A stretch of DNA of 64,000 nt, taken from positions 4,039,642 through 4,103,641 of the forward strand of contig WARS01000054.1 of assembly GCA_008933995.1 (NCBI GenBank), given 5' to 3'. This stretch comes from Datnioides undecimradiatus (taxonomy: Eukaryota > Chordata > Actinopteri > Lobotiformes > Datnioididae). The notes under the pieces were generated by a model. The model ran no database searches and had not been told where the DNA came from. It saw only the letters and a program-made list of their open reading frames with translations. The position numbers were made by a program, and so were the translations under genes. Positions 37,225-48,870 of the stretch are shown here, piece by piece (the first letter of the stretch is position 1; the number at the start of each line of letters is the position of its first letter).

Positions 37225-37375
37225 CAACCACATCACACACACAGGCATGCTGTTCACAGCCGGAGAGCAGACGGGGAAACATGAATGACAGTATACTGTG
37301 CTCATTTCTTCCTCTCTGGATCACACACGGCAGTTTTTAATGTCGATTAGATTTAATTTAATTAACACCAGACAC
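37225..37375. promoter_or_regulatory. Candidate conserved non-coding element
   Basis: An AT-rich homeodomain-core cluster (GATTAGATTTAATTTAATT near 37345) next to a balanced-composition stretch (GCCGGAGAGCAGACGGGG near 37260). This pattern is typical of developmental enhancers, but there is no direct proof. Confidence 0.25.
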
Positions 37376-38087
37376 ACAAACACACATACGTTTGTGTGTA
37401 TGTGTGTTACAACCTTGTCATATACTCTAAAGTAAAACCAAACCATGATGTATTAAACAGTTTTCATTTGTTATATCTTAACTGCCAGAATTATTTCACC
37501 TAATTTAATTTATTCTTAATCTTTTAATTGACATTTAATTCACTAGTCGTCAAAGGTGAGATTTTGTTTTAAATTGATGAAATAATTTACTGATCATCCC
37601 ATGAACTTGCTTTATTTTGTTTCCTGTACATTTATGGTGAAAATTGTTAGAAATAAAAAGTTTGAAATATAACAAATGCCACAAATCTTTAAATTTGCCA
37701 CTGAACCTAATCCTGTCCTTTTACTTTATATGTGCACAACCAAACTCTCTCTAATATCCATGTTTTGATATACCTAAAACTGACTTCTTCCTGTGTTCAC
37801 TCACCCTTATCCTTATCTTAAATGCTTGAATTAGAAATGATGATTTTTGGAAAAATCTGTCTTAAATTTAGTAAAAAAGTATCTCAGAATTCATCAAAAA
37901 GAAGTAAATTTAAGTTTCTGATAACTACTGACAGTTTTTACCATTTATCTCTTGGCACAATAATTTTTCATAATATCTTCAGATGTCAACACTTAAACTT
38001 TTTCCTTGTGTCTCATGTGATGAATTATCAGAGAAGGATGAGTGAAAGCAACAAGAAGCAGAAAAGCCCAGAGCAAAATCATTTGTA

Positions 38088-38172
38088 TAATAAAACGACA
38101 TCCCGTGACCCTGAAAAATTATCCTGTGACTGCCTGGGGGTCCTGACCCCCAGGTTGAGAACCGGTGCCCTA
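38088..38172 (-). mobile_element. hAT/Charlie-like transposon end fragment
   Basis: Read on the - strand it begins CACCGGTTCTCAACC followed by a GGGGGTC..GACCCCC inverted repeat (38133-38154), then ATAATTTTTCAGGGTCACGGG. This resembles the ends of hAT-family non-autonomous elements. I found no matching second terminus nearby, so it is a fragment. Confidence 0.5.
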
Positions 38173-38427
38173 AATGACAGAGCTATTCTCCTCTCTGCGG
38201 GGCTGCGACAGACACACAAAGGGATAAAGGCTGGTAATGACTCTGCTCTCTCTCTGGTCACTCAGCCTGCAAAGGTCACAGCTGACAGAAGCTCCGAGTG
38301 ATGATCATCTCTCATCTATTATCCCCCCTAATCCATCCATCCATCCATCCAGATCTGCCCTCCTCCTCCTCACACAGAGGAGGTGTACAAGAAGGGTGGA
38401 GGGCATGGAAAGTTGGGGTTTGACAAA

Positions 38428-38508
38428 AAGTGTGTGTGTGTGTGCGTGTGTGTGCGTGTGTGTGTGTGTGTGTGTGCGTGTGTGTGTGTGTGTGTGGGGG
38501 GGGGGGGG
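38428..38508. repeat. (TG)n microsatellite ending in poly-G
   Basis: A TG run with CG interruptions ends in 13 G residues at 38496-38508. Confidence 0.9.
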
Positions 38509-38748
38509 TCGTATTGTCTAAAATCTTCACTAATTATTTTCTGTCTGTGGCGGCGTCAGAGGCAGCAGCAGTGGTCAGCGGTGCTCAGAGGTGTAGGACA
38601 GCGTCTGCTCACACACACTGAGAGTGGGGGGGCAGGGGGGGTGACAGCTGATGTTTAAATGAGGGGTTGGTAGAATATTGATGTGACAGACACACAGAGA
38701 CGTGCTGGGATGTGCTGGGACACAAAATCACTTTCACCAACACACCAC

Positions 38749-38779
38749 CTGCAATTAGAGCGCTTTAGATCACTTTCTG
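38749..38779 (+). promoter_or_regulatory. Duplicated 31-bp non-coding element, copy B1
   Basis: Begins CTGCAATTAGAGC and ends ATCACTTTCTG. It recurs at 39383-39412 with a single-base deletion as the only difference. It contains a homeodomain-type core (CAATTAGAG). Confidence 0.45.
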
Positions 38780-39382
38780 AGAAGCGCCACCCCGCCTCAG
38801 AACCCCACCCCTACCCTCTCCATACACTGTAAAACCGTCACCCGCAGCAGCTTCAATACTCATTAGATTTCATCAGATGATGCTTCTGGTGCAGTGTAAC
38901 AACAGGGTATCTCTGCTTTTGGGGGTTTAAATCAGTAACACAAGTAACAACAACAACAGCAATTATTGTAATAAGCTTCAGAATAGCTGCTACATGGACA
39001 TTGAGCTGAAACTGTTCTCTCAACTGAGAATGAACTTGAACCACGCGGACTGTGTGTTGGAACCATCCATCACCCTTTACAGAGCAACTGCAACCACATC
39101 TTTGACATTGCTGTACATTCATGTGTTTGCTACTTTTAATCAAAGTATTTATATCATTAAAATGGATTAAAAGCACCACAACAGTAACTGGACGGACTTT
39201 GAGCTGACATTACTTTGCCAAGAATGAGCAGTGAAGCTGAACCTTCAAGTTGATGTAGTCAAGGCAGAGCGATGAGTGAAAGAAGCGAGCTCTTCAGGAC
39301 TAGTGCCATCAGCCAGTCAGTCAACATGTTTTTACAGTGCAGTGCAGTGTCCTACTCCTTCAAAGCTCCATCTTTCTCTATC

Positions 39383-39412
39383 CTGCAATTAGAGCCTTTA
39401 GATCACTTTCTG
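39383..39412 (+). promoter_or_regulatory. Duplicated non-coding element, copy B2
   Basis: The second copy of the element at 38749-38779, 634 bp downstream in the same orientation. It lacks one G after the AGAGC block. Confidence 0.45.
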
Positions 39413-40223
39413 TCTCCATCCCCCTACCTCTCCTCTCGCTCTCTTCCTCTTATCCTTTCTCACTCTCTGACCGCCTGCAAATAGACCTATTTAGTCTCTC
39501 TCTCTCTCTGCTGATGCTCCCCTCAGTCTATGTCTCTCCATCTGTGTCTGTGTTTCTGTTTGGGTGGCTGGCAGTGGTGGAAGGTTGATGGAGGAGGAGG
39601 GGATGGGGGGGTGGAGGTATTGATTGATGTGCTGAATAACTGTCTGGATAATAACTGTGAAATGGTGGGACTGCCCTTTAATAACTGGAGTCCCTGGAAG
39701 GCAAATGGTGGTGAATGTGGATTATGTACCGTGCTGATGTACTGTCATCTGAAAACCACCTAAACATCTTGAGAAAGTGCCCTTTGTATGTGTTTCCAAA
39801 ATAAATCAAATATTAGCAGTGTTCAAGGCTCTTTTTACATTTCCTGCTCATATAATTTATTTTTACCTCTTTTATGCTCAGCCAGTGTGGTGAAATGGTC
39901 TCGGGGCCTTGGAACCTCTGAGACTGACGTCCTCGTTGGCACCCAGGCGGGTTGCTTTGTCTCCCTCAGAACAGCGCTGACTTAACAAACTAAAACTACA
40001 ACTCAAAATGAAGAAAACTGCTACAGTAACCCAGCTGGTGTCAGTGGAGGCGGAGCTGCGGCCCTCTCATGTCAGTCAAGTTAGAAATGAATGAAATAAG
40101 ATGCAAAGTTTTAGAAATAATCCAGCATATTCATTTTAAAAAGATGAAATTTCATAGAAATACACAATAACAAGTAGGTTTAAATAGGTTGCCACTTGTA
40201 ATTGTCTCTCTCCCCCGACCCTT

Positions 40224-40300
40224 TAGAGCTGGCAGCCTCCTTGTTGATAAAAATTGACGTCCCATCGGGCGCCGACTAATTGGCTGTAGCAGACGAGACC
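40224..40300 (+). promoter_or_regulatory. Duplicated 77-bp non-coding element, copy A2
   Basis: The second copy of the element at 36121-36197, differing at two positions (7 and 48). Both copies have the same orientation. The B1/B2 pair lies between them. Confidence 0.55.
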
Positions 40301-40433
40301 TCAGAGGCACTCAGACCTTGTCAACTCATTAGCATCTTGTTAGCTTGTTATTAGCTTAAAGTCTTTTTAGCTCCTCGGCTTGATAAATGACCAGGAAAAC
40401 AATCAGTGGACCACTTAACCCACTGCCACTGTG

Positions 40434-40440
<7 letters not shown>

Positions 40441-40471
<31 letters not shown>

Positions 40472-40706
40472 GTCCTCCTCTTGTTTCACTCAGACTCCTC
40501 TGCTGGACTATCGGCCATCGAGAAAAGCTCCCTGTCTCTCTCTCCCTCTGTGTCTGTCTCTCTCTCTCTCCTTCTGTGTCTGTCTCTCTCTCTGTGTGTC
40601 TGTCTCTCTCTCTCTGTGTCTGTCTCTCTCTCTCTCTGTGTCTCTCTATCCCCCTCTGTGTCTGTCTCTCTCTCCCTCTGTGCCTGTCTCTCTCTCCCTC
40701 TGTATA
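40441..40706. repeat. (TG)n and CT/CTGTCTCT low-complexity tract
   Basis: A TG run at about 40441-40468, then about 170 bp of TCTCTGTGTCTG-type pyrimidine-rich repeat from about 40533. All long open frames here are repeat translations. Confidence 0.9.
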
Positions 40707-41929
40707 TCCATACCTGTATATCCCTCTGTATAAAAACAACCATCTTGTTCATTTGAATCACCCAACCCTGCAGAGCTGCAGGTAAATACAGTATGTCCTC
40801 CCGTTCAGTGCCACACATACAAGACCAGATCATCTATGCTCAAACACACTCAGTACTTTAAGTGGTGCACAGTATTGGTTACCATGTTTTAAATCATAAA
40901 CAATCTAAGCCACATCCAACCCCACATCCTTTTTTCCTCTTTGTGTGTGTGCATCAGGGCCCTAAAGGCAGGAATAAAGACAGAGAATGCACAAAGACGA
41001 GGTGCAGCATGTCTACTTGTTTCTGCAAGCAGACAAACCTGAGTTCTCTACTATTTGTGCACTATTGCCTCTATCTCATTTATGGTGTTTAAACATGCTA
41101 GTGGCATGGATGAGAAATGAAGTGTAGTATATGGTTTATGTGATACAATAGTGATGGCAGTGTTGATCAGTCAATCCACTGCTTTGATTCAGACTGAAAT
41201 TTGTCACAATGGACTGTTGAGTTTTACATTTACATACATATACATATCATTGTATGCTCACTGGAAGGTTTCTTGATGTAAGAATGTAATTTGGCACTAG
41301 TTGTGGAAAATGGAGTTGAGTTTGGTTCCATTCCATTGCCAAAAGTAACCTTGGAGTCTGTTACCCTTGGGATGAAATGTAGAATCATAATTAGAAAAAA
41401 GTCCACAGATAAATTTATAATTGAACATAAAGAATGATAAATCAGAATAAAATAAATATTTGATGAAATGTAATATTATAAGTACGTGAATATCTGTTAA
41501 AAAAATGTTTTCCTTTATCACAAAAAGCAAACATTGGATGTAAAAACTTCTTTTTCTGCTGTCGCTTCTGCTAAAAGTGTCAAGTTTGTCCTGAGTGGGG
41601 CGCTACAGGAGAAGTCATGCATGCGTATGTTTTGGTAAAGTTATCTGTAAGAAGTCAAAGTTGCTTGGACCGGTGGGTTGACTCAACACAAACCATTCAG
41701 GATCAAACAGCAAATTTGATTTGAATCCACATTTTATATTTGAATAAACACCACGGACGAGCAAACAAATGACAATTTGACATGGCTCTGCTGCACTAGA
41801 AAAAAAAAGACACCCTCCTACCACCCCACATATTGGGGGTGTTAGACTGGGGGACCCTGAGTGGGGGCTGCCCCCTGAATAGAGCAGAATAGAATAGAGA
41901 GCAGTGTGTCCTGGCCGATGCTAAGCTGC

Positions 41930-42360
41930 TTCAGCCCAGGTTAAGCGTGAGTAATCTGTGTTGGCTCACAGCCCCCCAGTAGGTCCAGGGCCTCCACTCC
42001 CTGCCCTGTCCTCTCCGCCTAATCTGCCCCTCACTACCTGCCCCTCTGCCCTGCCCGGCTCTCTGCCCTCACCTCCCGCCACACTATTGTCTCTGTATTA
42101 TCAGTGAGAGCCACGGAGGCGGCGCAGAGCAGGCACCCAGGCACCCTGAGAAGATTCAGAGAGGGCCTTCAGGACAAATCAATAACCACTCTCTTATCAT
42201 CAGAGACCCCTCTGCAAGTTTGTCACACGTGCGTCACTTACTGAGATGAATGGAAACTAATGTCTTCGTTAAAGGAGAGAATCAGTTCAGATATCATTAA
42301 ATGTGAAAGTGTTGGGTAATTAGTCTGCAAAAACTCATCTCACCATGAGCTCTGATGCAC
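41930..42360. promoter_or_regulatory. Candidate conserved non-coding element
   Basis: A repeat-free stretch with GTGAGTAATCTG near 41948, GGAAACTAATGTC near 42251 and GGGTAATTAGTCTGC near 42314, in balanced-composition DNA. I infer an enhancer-like region from motif content only. Confidence 0.25.
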
Positions 42361-44129
42361 GGGCTGTTCAGGAGGTTGTTCTCATGTCAGATCACTGTGT
42401 CTTTATTCATTTTCCCACCAAACACACAATTATCATCACACCATGAGTCTCTGGAAATGATCAGCTTTGGTTGATGTCAGCTGCTTGGTGCTGTCAGACG
42501 TTATGGAAGAGAAAAGCCCAGAAGCCTTTAACTGGCAGGTTAAAGCAGATCTGAGCAATGCTAAAACATGCAAGCCCACCAATCTACCGCAGCTCTTCAC
42601 ACGTGTATTCCATGCGCATGCTGCGGGCTGTCCAGTGTTAAATGAGGAAGAGAGTCCGTCACTGCGTGCTGAGGAGCTGTGTGGACAGCTGGAGACCTTC
42701 CTTCAGTCAGGGCGCAGCAAATTCTCCTCTGACATTCAAACAGTATAAAAGCTTTGACAGGAGCAGCTCGTCAGACTTGACCTGACGACACAGAGCCAAT
42801 GTTCTTCTCCTGCATGTACTGTCATAATGAAGTGAAGCGCAGGAGGACTGCAGACCTGTCAGAGGAGAAGGCGAGCCGTGACTTGATCGCAGCGTTCACA
42901 GGCTTTTCCAGCGTCTTCTACTCACTTCAGTTTGTTGTCACTCGTGGCTTCCAGAATCATGTTTCTTGCCATCGATAAAATGTTTTTGTACATGTTTAAC
43001 TAAAACTAGTCATTTTTGCTTTCATTTAATATTAGACACATCACAAATTACATTTTCTTAACTCACTTTTATAAACCAGTTTCTTTTCTTGTGTAACGAT
43101 GAATTTAAATATATATATTTTATTTATCACTGCACTCTGTCAGGTATTGTGGGATACTAAGGACTATTCATGTTTTGTATTGCAAGAATTATTAATCTAG
43201 GATGACTAATTTACGATATGCACGCTGCTGGAAGAGCTGCAAAGACCGGTTCATCTGTAAAAGACAGTGTGTGAAATGATTAATAGGTATTGAAAAGAGT
43301 TGTTTGTGGTATCCGTGCTGCAGAGGAGCATCGTGGGTCAGAGGTCAGATGAGGTAGACCACAGTGGGTCTCTGCAGCAGACTCTGTTCGTGTGATGCAC
43401 ATGTGAATCCTCTAAACACGTCATCATTGTCTGCCTCCTCCCGCTTCACTCTCAGTGTGTTGTTGGATAAATAAGTGAGTACAATCCCGACCAGAATTGG
43501 AGCCATGGCTCCATTGTGCATCTGACTGCGCCAGGCTGTGAGCGTGCACGAGCAGTCAACACAAAGACTGTTTACACTCACTTTACTTCCTCCAACTCTC
43601 TGCTCAGTGGCTCAGCACAATCACTTGTTGTGGAAATCACTTAACACTTCACTCCCATGCAGCGCGTGTGCGCGTGCGTACACTGATTTACGACTCTGAC
43701 TGAAGTCAGAGATAACTGCTGCTTCACTGGCTGCATGCTGCGCTCCTCACGTTTGCATTGTTTCTGTGTAAACCACCACAGACGCGTTTGAAAAGAGCCA
43801 GACCAGTGAGGCTATTGTAAAGAAACAGAGAGGGCCCGGCGCATCAGAGTGGCTCTTCAAAGCCCCTCATCCATCCAAAATGTGATTGTATTCTCTATTT
43901 GCAGTCCCATATCAAAAAGGAAATCACCACTCCTCCCAGGGTTCATGTTACAATGCAATCAGCAAACATTTAGGATTCAAAGATTTAAAGGTTCATTTGT
44001 CACACGCACAAATAAAATGCAGGAGGCGTGCTCCAGATAAACAGGATGTGGACAGAGTGGTGATGTATTTCTGAGTGAAACAGGATGGGAATTTGTTTGG
44101 TTGTTGGACGAGCGCATGGATAGTTCCAG

Positions 44130-44190
44130 TGATTCAGTGCCTCAAGGTTCAGGCGTTCTCCACCTCAGCGGGGTTTGAGGTGACCAACAC
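44130..44190. repeat. Dispersed repeat copy with CCACCTCA/TGAGGTG hairpin
   Basis: Shares CAGTGATTCAG, CAAGGTTC and TTCTCCACCTCA...GGGTTTGAGGTGAC with 57158-57235. The CACCTCA and TGAGGTG arms can pair. It is probably a diverged non-autonomous transposon; I do not know the family. Confidence 0.5.
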
Positions 44191-45101
44191 ATGAAGACAC
44201 AACGACGTATGTAGCTAACTGTTGAATCTTAGCTCCGAGCTGCTAACAGCTGAAGTCTGGTTTATGGCTGAATGCCAGGATGTGATGGGTTACCTTGAGC
44301 TAATGTAAGAAAGCGTCATTTTAATTGTTATAAATTAAATAAACGAATCAATGCATTGTTTGTCTCAATACTGAGGGTGTGCTTAATGACCTGTGGCAGA
44401 AGTGAGAAGGGAAAAACACATAGAAATGGTGAAGCAGCATGTTATGAGAGCAGCAGTAACAGCTTCAGTCCTCCACCTGTGTCTCCAGTGAGGTCAGTGC
44501 ATGGCAGGGCTCAGACCCCGGCGGACAATGAACAGCAGGACTTGGATGAAAAGAGACTTGGAACCTGAAAATACACTTTGGGTTTCGGAGGAGGACTCTC
44601 GACCGGCGCAGCTCGTTCTCAGGAGAACTTTATTTGTTCGGTGCTCCATGTTTTTGCTCTCCCATGAATGTACACATCGCACACATTCGACTTTAATGAC
44701 CCCATGAGTTTTCATTTCGTACCACCCTCAGGAGCCGTTTCAACTTCACTCTCAGCGAAAGTGAAGCTATGATCAGATTTCATCGGAAAGTCTCCGAACC
44801 TGAGGCGCCTGAGCTTTGAAAAGGATTCTAGGGAATTTTCAACTTCCTGTTCTCAAAAGAGGACTAAATATTACCGCCACTATGATCAATTGTTTTATTA
44901 TTTCTCTGCTTTTCAAGAAGATATAGTTGAGCTATTACCACTGACAAGATAATGATAATGATGATCATACTGTATGTATGTGTGGTGACGCCACTGGAGG
45001 GAACTGTTATGACATGCCTGTTGCTATAGAAACCCTGGGGTGGGGAAGTCTGTCAAGAACCATTTCTACTCCCTGAGAGGACACACATACACAGAGTTGT
45101 T

Positions 45102-45104
45102 TTC

Positions 45105-45140
<36 letters not shown>
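45102..45140. repeat. (TG)n microsatellite
   Basis: A pure TG run, about 115 bp before a second, longer TG run. Confidence 0.9.
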
Positions 45141-45142
<2 letters not shown>

Positions 45143-45250
45143 TTGGCAGGCTGAAACATGGCGGAACCTCTTGGGGTCTTGTGTGTCAGTTGGGTCCCCT
45201 GGGGCCCACAGGAAAACAACTGTACTTACCGGCTAAATGATGACAAACAC

Positions 45251-45254
<4 letters not shown>

Positions 45255-45310
<56 letters not shown>
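45255..45310. repeat. (TG)n microsatellite
   Basis: About 28 pure TG units, among the longest in the window. Confidence 0.9.
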
Positions 45311-45312
<2 letters not shown>

Positions 45313-47241
45313 AACAGGTGGGAGCTGCATCCTGCCTGTCCTCCACATTAGTTATCAGTGTGTTTCCTCTCTAACTGAAAATTCATTGGTTTTGTAAACT
45401 CTTAACTGATCAACATCAGAAGAACTGATCTGCCATCAGATCAGATCAGATCGTCATATTCTAAATTTTGCTGGCATTTGATGGTGATCATACATTCATA
45501 CTGCTCATTAATGCAGAGCAGTTGTGTGGTCATAAGCTGAAAGTCCATTGATGTCTGTGTGTGTGATTGGGCCCATTGTCAGCATGAAATAAGTCAGTAG
45601 AGCAGTGGTATTATAAGTAATATTATATTAAAGTAAGAAAGGTAAGAAATAAGTGGAGAGGAAACAGCCTGTACAGTCCCTGTCTGTACAGTCATTCATG
45701 GTTCTTCCTCTGGGAACCATGAATGGTGACCCCGGTCCTTCCTTCTTGTGTCTTCTCCAGGTCAAAACCATATTGTCCAATGCTTTGGCTTCTAGTGGCA
45801 TCATCCTCAGCCATGGGCCCTGTTTGGTGCTATTTAGCTAATTTTAGCATGCTAACACACTACTGAGATGTGTTAGTGTTTAGCATTGTAGTTCCTTAGT
45901 TGCAGCCTCAGAGACAGAGCTGCCGGTATGGCTCTGGCACCAAGGGTGACATCATTTAGACCACAGATATAGAGATGTGTGTTGTTGTAGTTTGCAGTGA
46001 GCCAGCTCTTTAATATTTCCCACTGCGGGGTCTATCAGCAATTTCACTCTTAAAAAAACAGTTTGTGCTCAGATGTTTTCCTCAGAGATGTGTCTGATTC
46101 CAGAGGAGCAGCGACCTCAGCAGTTATCACCAACCACACAAGGGCTTCAGGTTATACTGGTGCAGCGTGAGGAGGCTTTATTGAGGCCCTTGATCAGCTG
46201 GGGCCCCGCTGCAGCCTTTTGTCAAAGGTCAGTCTTTTAAGTATCCAGGGTGGGCTGGACATCTTCATCACGTCTCTGTATCTAGCTGTCTATTGTACTG
46301 AGGCCTTGTGTTCAGTGAAAGCCTCTTACTGGACCTCCCTCCCTCCCTTTAGCCACAATCAGCACAACACCTCTATTGGACTGCTCCATGCTCTCTGCTG
46401 TTGTTTATTGTTTGCCTTCCATACAGCCGGCAAGCAGCCAAAGCCTCTTATGCTGCCCGTGAGCACCTAACGGGTGAGTGCCCTCTGCTCACATCAGTAA
46501 AGCCTCTTATTACAGCTCCTCTTCAGCCTTAGCTCTAGACTACCACAGTAATTGATACTTCAACTCTCAATAAGCTGCTCATTTGGCAGCAGTGTATGTT
46601 AAGATGTGTTTATTACAGTGGTTGTTTCTGTTTATCACTTTTTGGGAACACTTTACACAATGTGAATTTCCTGCATGCTTCGAACAGCTCATCTCATGTC
46701 CAGAACTCAGATCACAACATTCGTCTCCTGCATTATGATTTACTTTTTTTTTAAAAAAAGATGAAAAAACTAAATAAAAAACAAATTACACTTGCCTAGC
46801 ACGTAAATCCCAGCATGTTTATGGTACAGTCATTATAATAATTCATAATGCACAGCAGAGGGAGGCTGTCTCCACACCAGGCATTTATGGCATGCAAGAG
46901 GTCATGTGATCATAAACCTTTCACTCTAACCAAGAGGAGTTCATCCGAGCCAGTATTTAACCCTTTAAGAAGAAGAAAGTCTTTGCATAAAATACACTAT
47001 TAATATGCTGACTGACCTTGTGTCAGTCCAACCTGACCAGACGGTCCTTGTGAAGGCAACCTGTTTGTCTTTCTCTCTTCCTGCATGTGCAACATGTAGT
47101 TCCTGCATTCCCAAAATTCCCAAGGATTTGGTGATTTTTAATCTTTGTGGCACCTCCTCTCCTCCTGGATAAATCCCCTCCATTTTGTTAATGAAGTCTC
47201 CATCACTGTAATGAAGCCTTAAGTGGAATTGCTGCAGATCT

Positions 47242-47243
<2 letters not shown>

Positions 47244-47293
<50 letters not shown>

Positions 47294-47310
47294 GTGTGCG
47301 CATGTGTGTG
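47244..47310. repeat. (TG)n microsatellite
   Basis: A TG run of about 22 units followed by CG-interrupted TG. Confidence 0.9.
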
Positions 47311-48304
47311 TATGAGAGAGGATGATTACTATGACAAATTGAATAAGTGCTTGCTGCCTCTGCATGTGGCCCTGGAGGTTTGTACCAGTGGCTGTAGAAC
47401 CTTAGTGTTATCTGCAAAGTGTCAGATCACAGCAGAGGTTATCTCAGAGCATGTTACATATAGAGCAGCTCTAAAATCTGTATATTAATCACAGCCAACA
47501 GTTCTCACCATGAGCAAACACTTTGTGACTGTGACACAGAACACTTCCTTTAACAGGCAGAAACCCTGGAGCCCTCCTGAGCAGGGAGGGCACCTATATG
47601 GACAGGTGTGTCTTGCTGTTCTCTGGGAGGTTCCCCATCATGCAGCTGACACAGTGAGAGCCTCCGGTCTTAGAGGTTCAGCCAATGGCTTTGGTTGGTC
47701 CAGGAGACTCAGACGGGTCCTGATGAAGTCATGGGCCCTCCGGCTGTGTGCGTACAGAGCTCATATACAGTTTTGACATTTTGCATGTTTTATGCAAGAC
47801 TTGTACATTAGATCACATGGTTTAAAGTCATGTGATTGCAGATATGACCCACTGACAAGACATTAAAAGTCTCCCGTGCTCCATGACTGGTGATGTAATT
47901 CATGTGTGCATCTTGTGCATGGACACAAGCACTTTCCCACCTGGCAGTTACAAGCTTAGTCAAAGTGTGTATTCATGTATTCAGAGCTCAGGAGAGGACA
48001 GTAAACACTGGCACACGTTATTTGGGGTAAATGTTGATCCAAGGTGGTGTTAGCCATTCTTCAGACTTCCAGAGCCGGCCAACATACTTCAGTTAGCGGC
48101 GCTGACAACCATTCAGTTTGTTAAGTCAGCGTTAAGCTCCCGTCGTTATGAGTCAAGCTGAACTCTTGACTGAGCGTCCCGAATGGAATTCTCTCCAATC
48201 TGTCACTCATTCTTCCACAGCAGCAGCAAACTGAGCCCAGCATGCTGAGGGGCTTCAGGTAGAGAATCTGAGCATCTGAATGGTCTCACAGACCGGCTCT
48301 GAGG

Positions 48305-48475
48305 ACGTATTTAGATGTGCTGCAGCTGCATTGAGATGTACTGAGCCGTATTAAGACGTAGGGACGGAGTATTGAAGCTTCATTGAGAGGCACTGAGGTT
48401 GAATTGAGATGTTTTGAGCCATATTTAAATTTTACCGAAGCCGTACTGAAGCTGTATTGAGATGTATCAGAGCAC
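48305..48475. repeat. Decayed tandem repeat with ~10-bp period
   Basis: Successive ten-base blocks resemble ATTGAGATGT or CTGAGCCGTA, with ATTGAGATG recurring at about 48330, 48402 and 48456 and intermediate variants between. The period is close to 10 bp over about 170 bp. Confidence 0.5.
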
Positions 48476-48720
48476 AGCTAATTGAAGCTGAGCAGCAGAG
48501 AATGTTGTGCTTTGTAGCTGGATGGGATTGTCCATGCTGCAGCAGCACAGTATTGTGGTCTAAAGGGATCCTCCATGCTATTGTGGCGTAAGGAGATTGT
48601 CCACAGTGGAAGGTAAGAAAAGGAGAAAAGCCATGAAGAGACGGAGCACTCGAACTGCCAGAGGTGATGTAAGTCTGTTGGGCTGTGTGTTGTCTGTCTG
48701 AGCTCTGTGTCCCAATAGGA

Positions 48721-48870
48721 GAGCCGGGCTCAGATTAAATGTGTCCAGTGTGTGGCCCAGCGCAGCCTTGCTCTGTGATGTGTGGCCCGGGCCAGCCTCT
48801 CTATTTAATACGTGGATCAGTTTGACCTCCACATTTGATGTGCAGAGCAGCCTAACCCTTCTTTTGTCCC
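48721..48870. repeat. Decayed 30-bp tandem repeat, about four to five units
   Basis: The unit starts recur exactly every 30 bases: TGTGGCCCAG at 48751, TGTGGCCCGG at 48781, CGTGGATCAG at 48811 and TGCAGAGCAG at 48841. Unit ends (GATG, AATA, GATG) also align. Confidence 0.55.

Noticed and set aside
37822..38301. A 159-codon open frame on the + strand
   Set aside because: It runs through the hAT-like fragment, is Lys/Ser/Phe-rich AT-biased sequence, and shows no domain or splice structure.
40356..40833. Overlapping open frames of 100-127 codons on both strands
   Set aside because: They arise from the (TG)n and CT-rich low-complexity tract, with periodic residues in every frame.
42467..42748. 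A 93-codon + strand open frame without simple repeats
   Set aside because: No recognisable family, and it does not resemble Elp4 or Immp1l; I could not support it as a gene.
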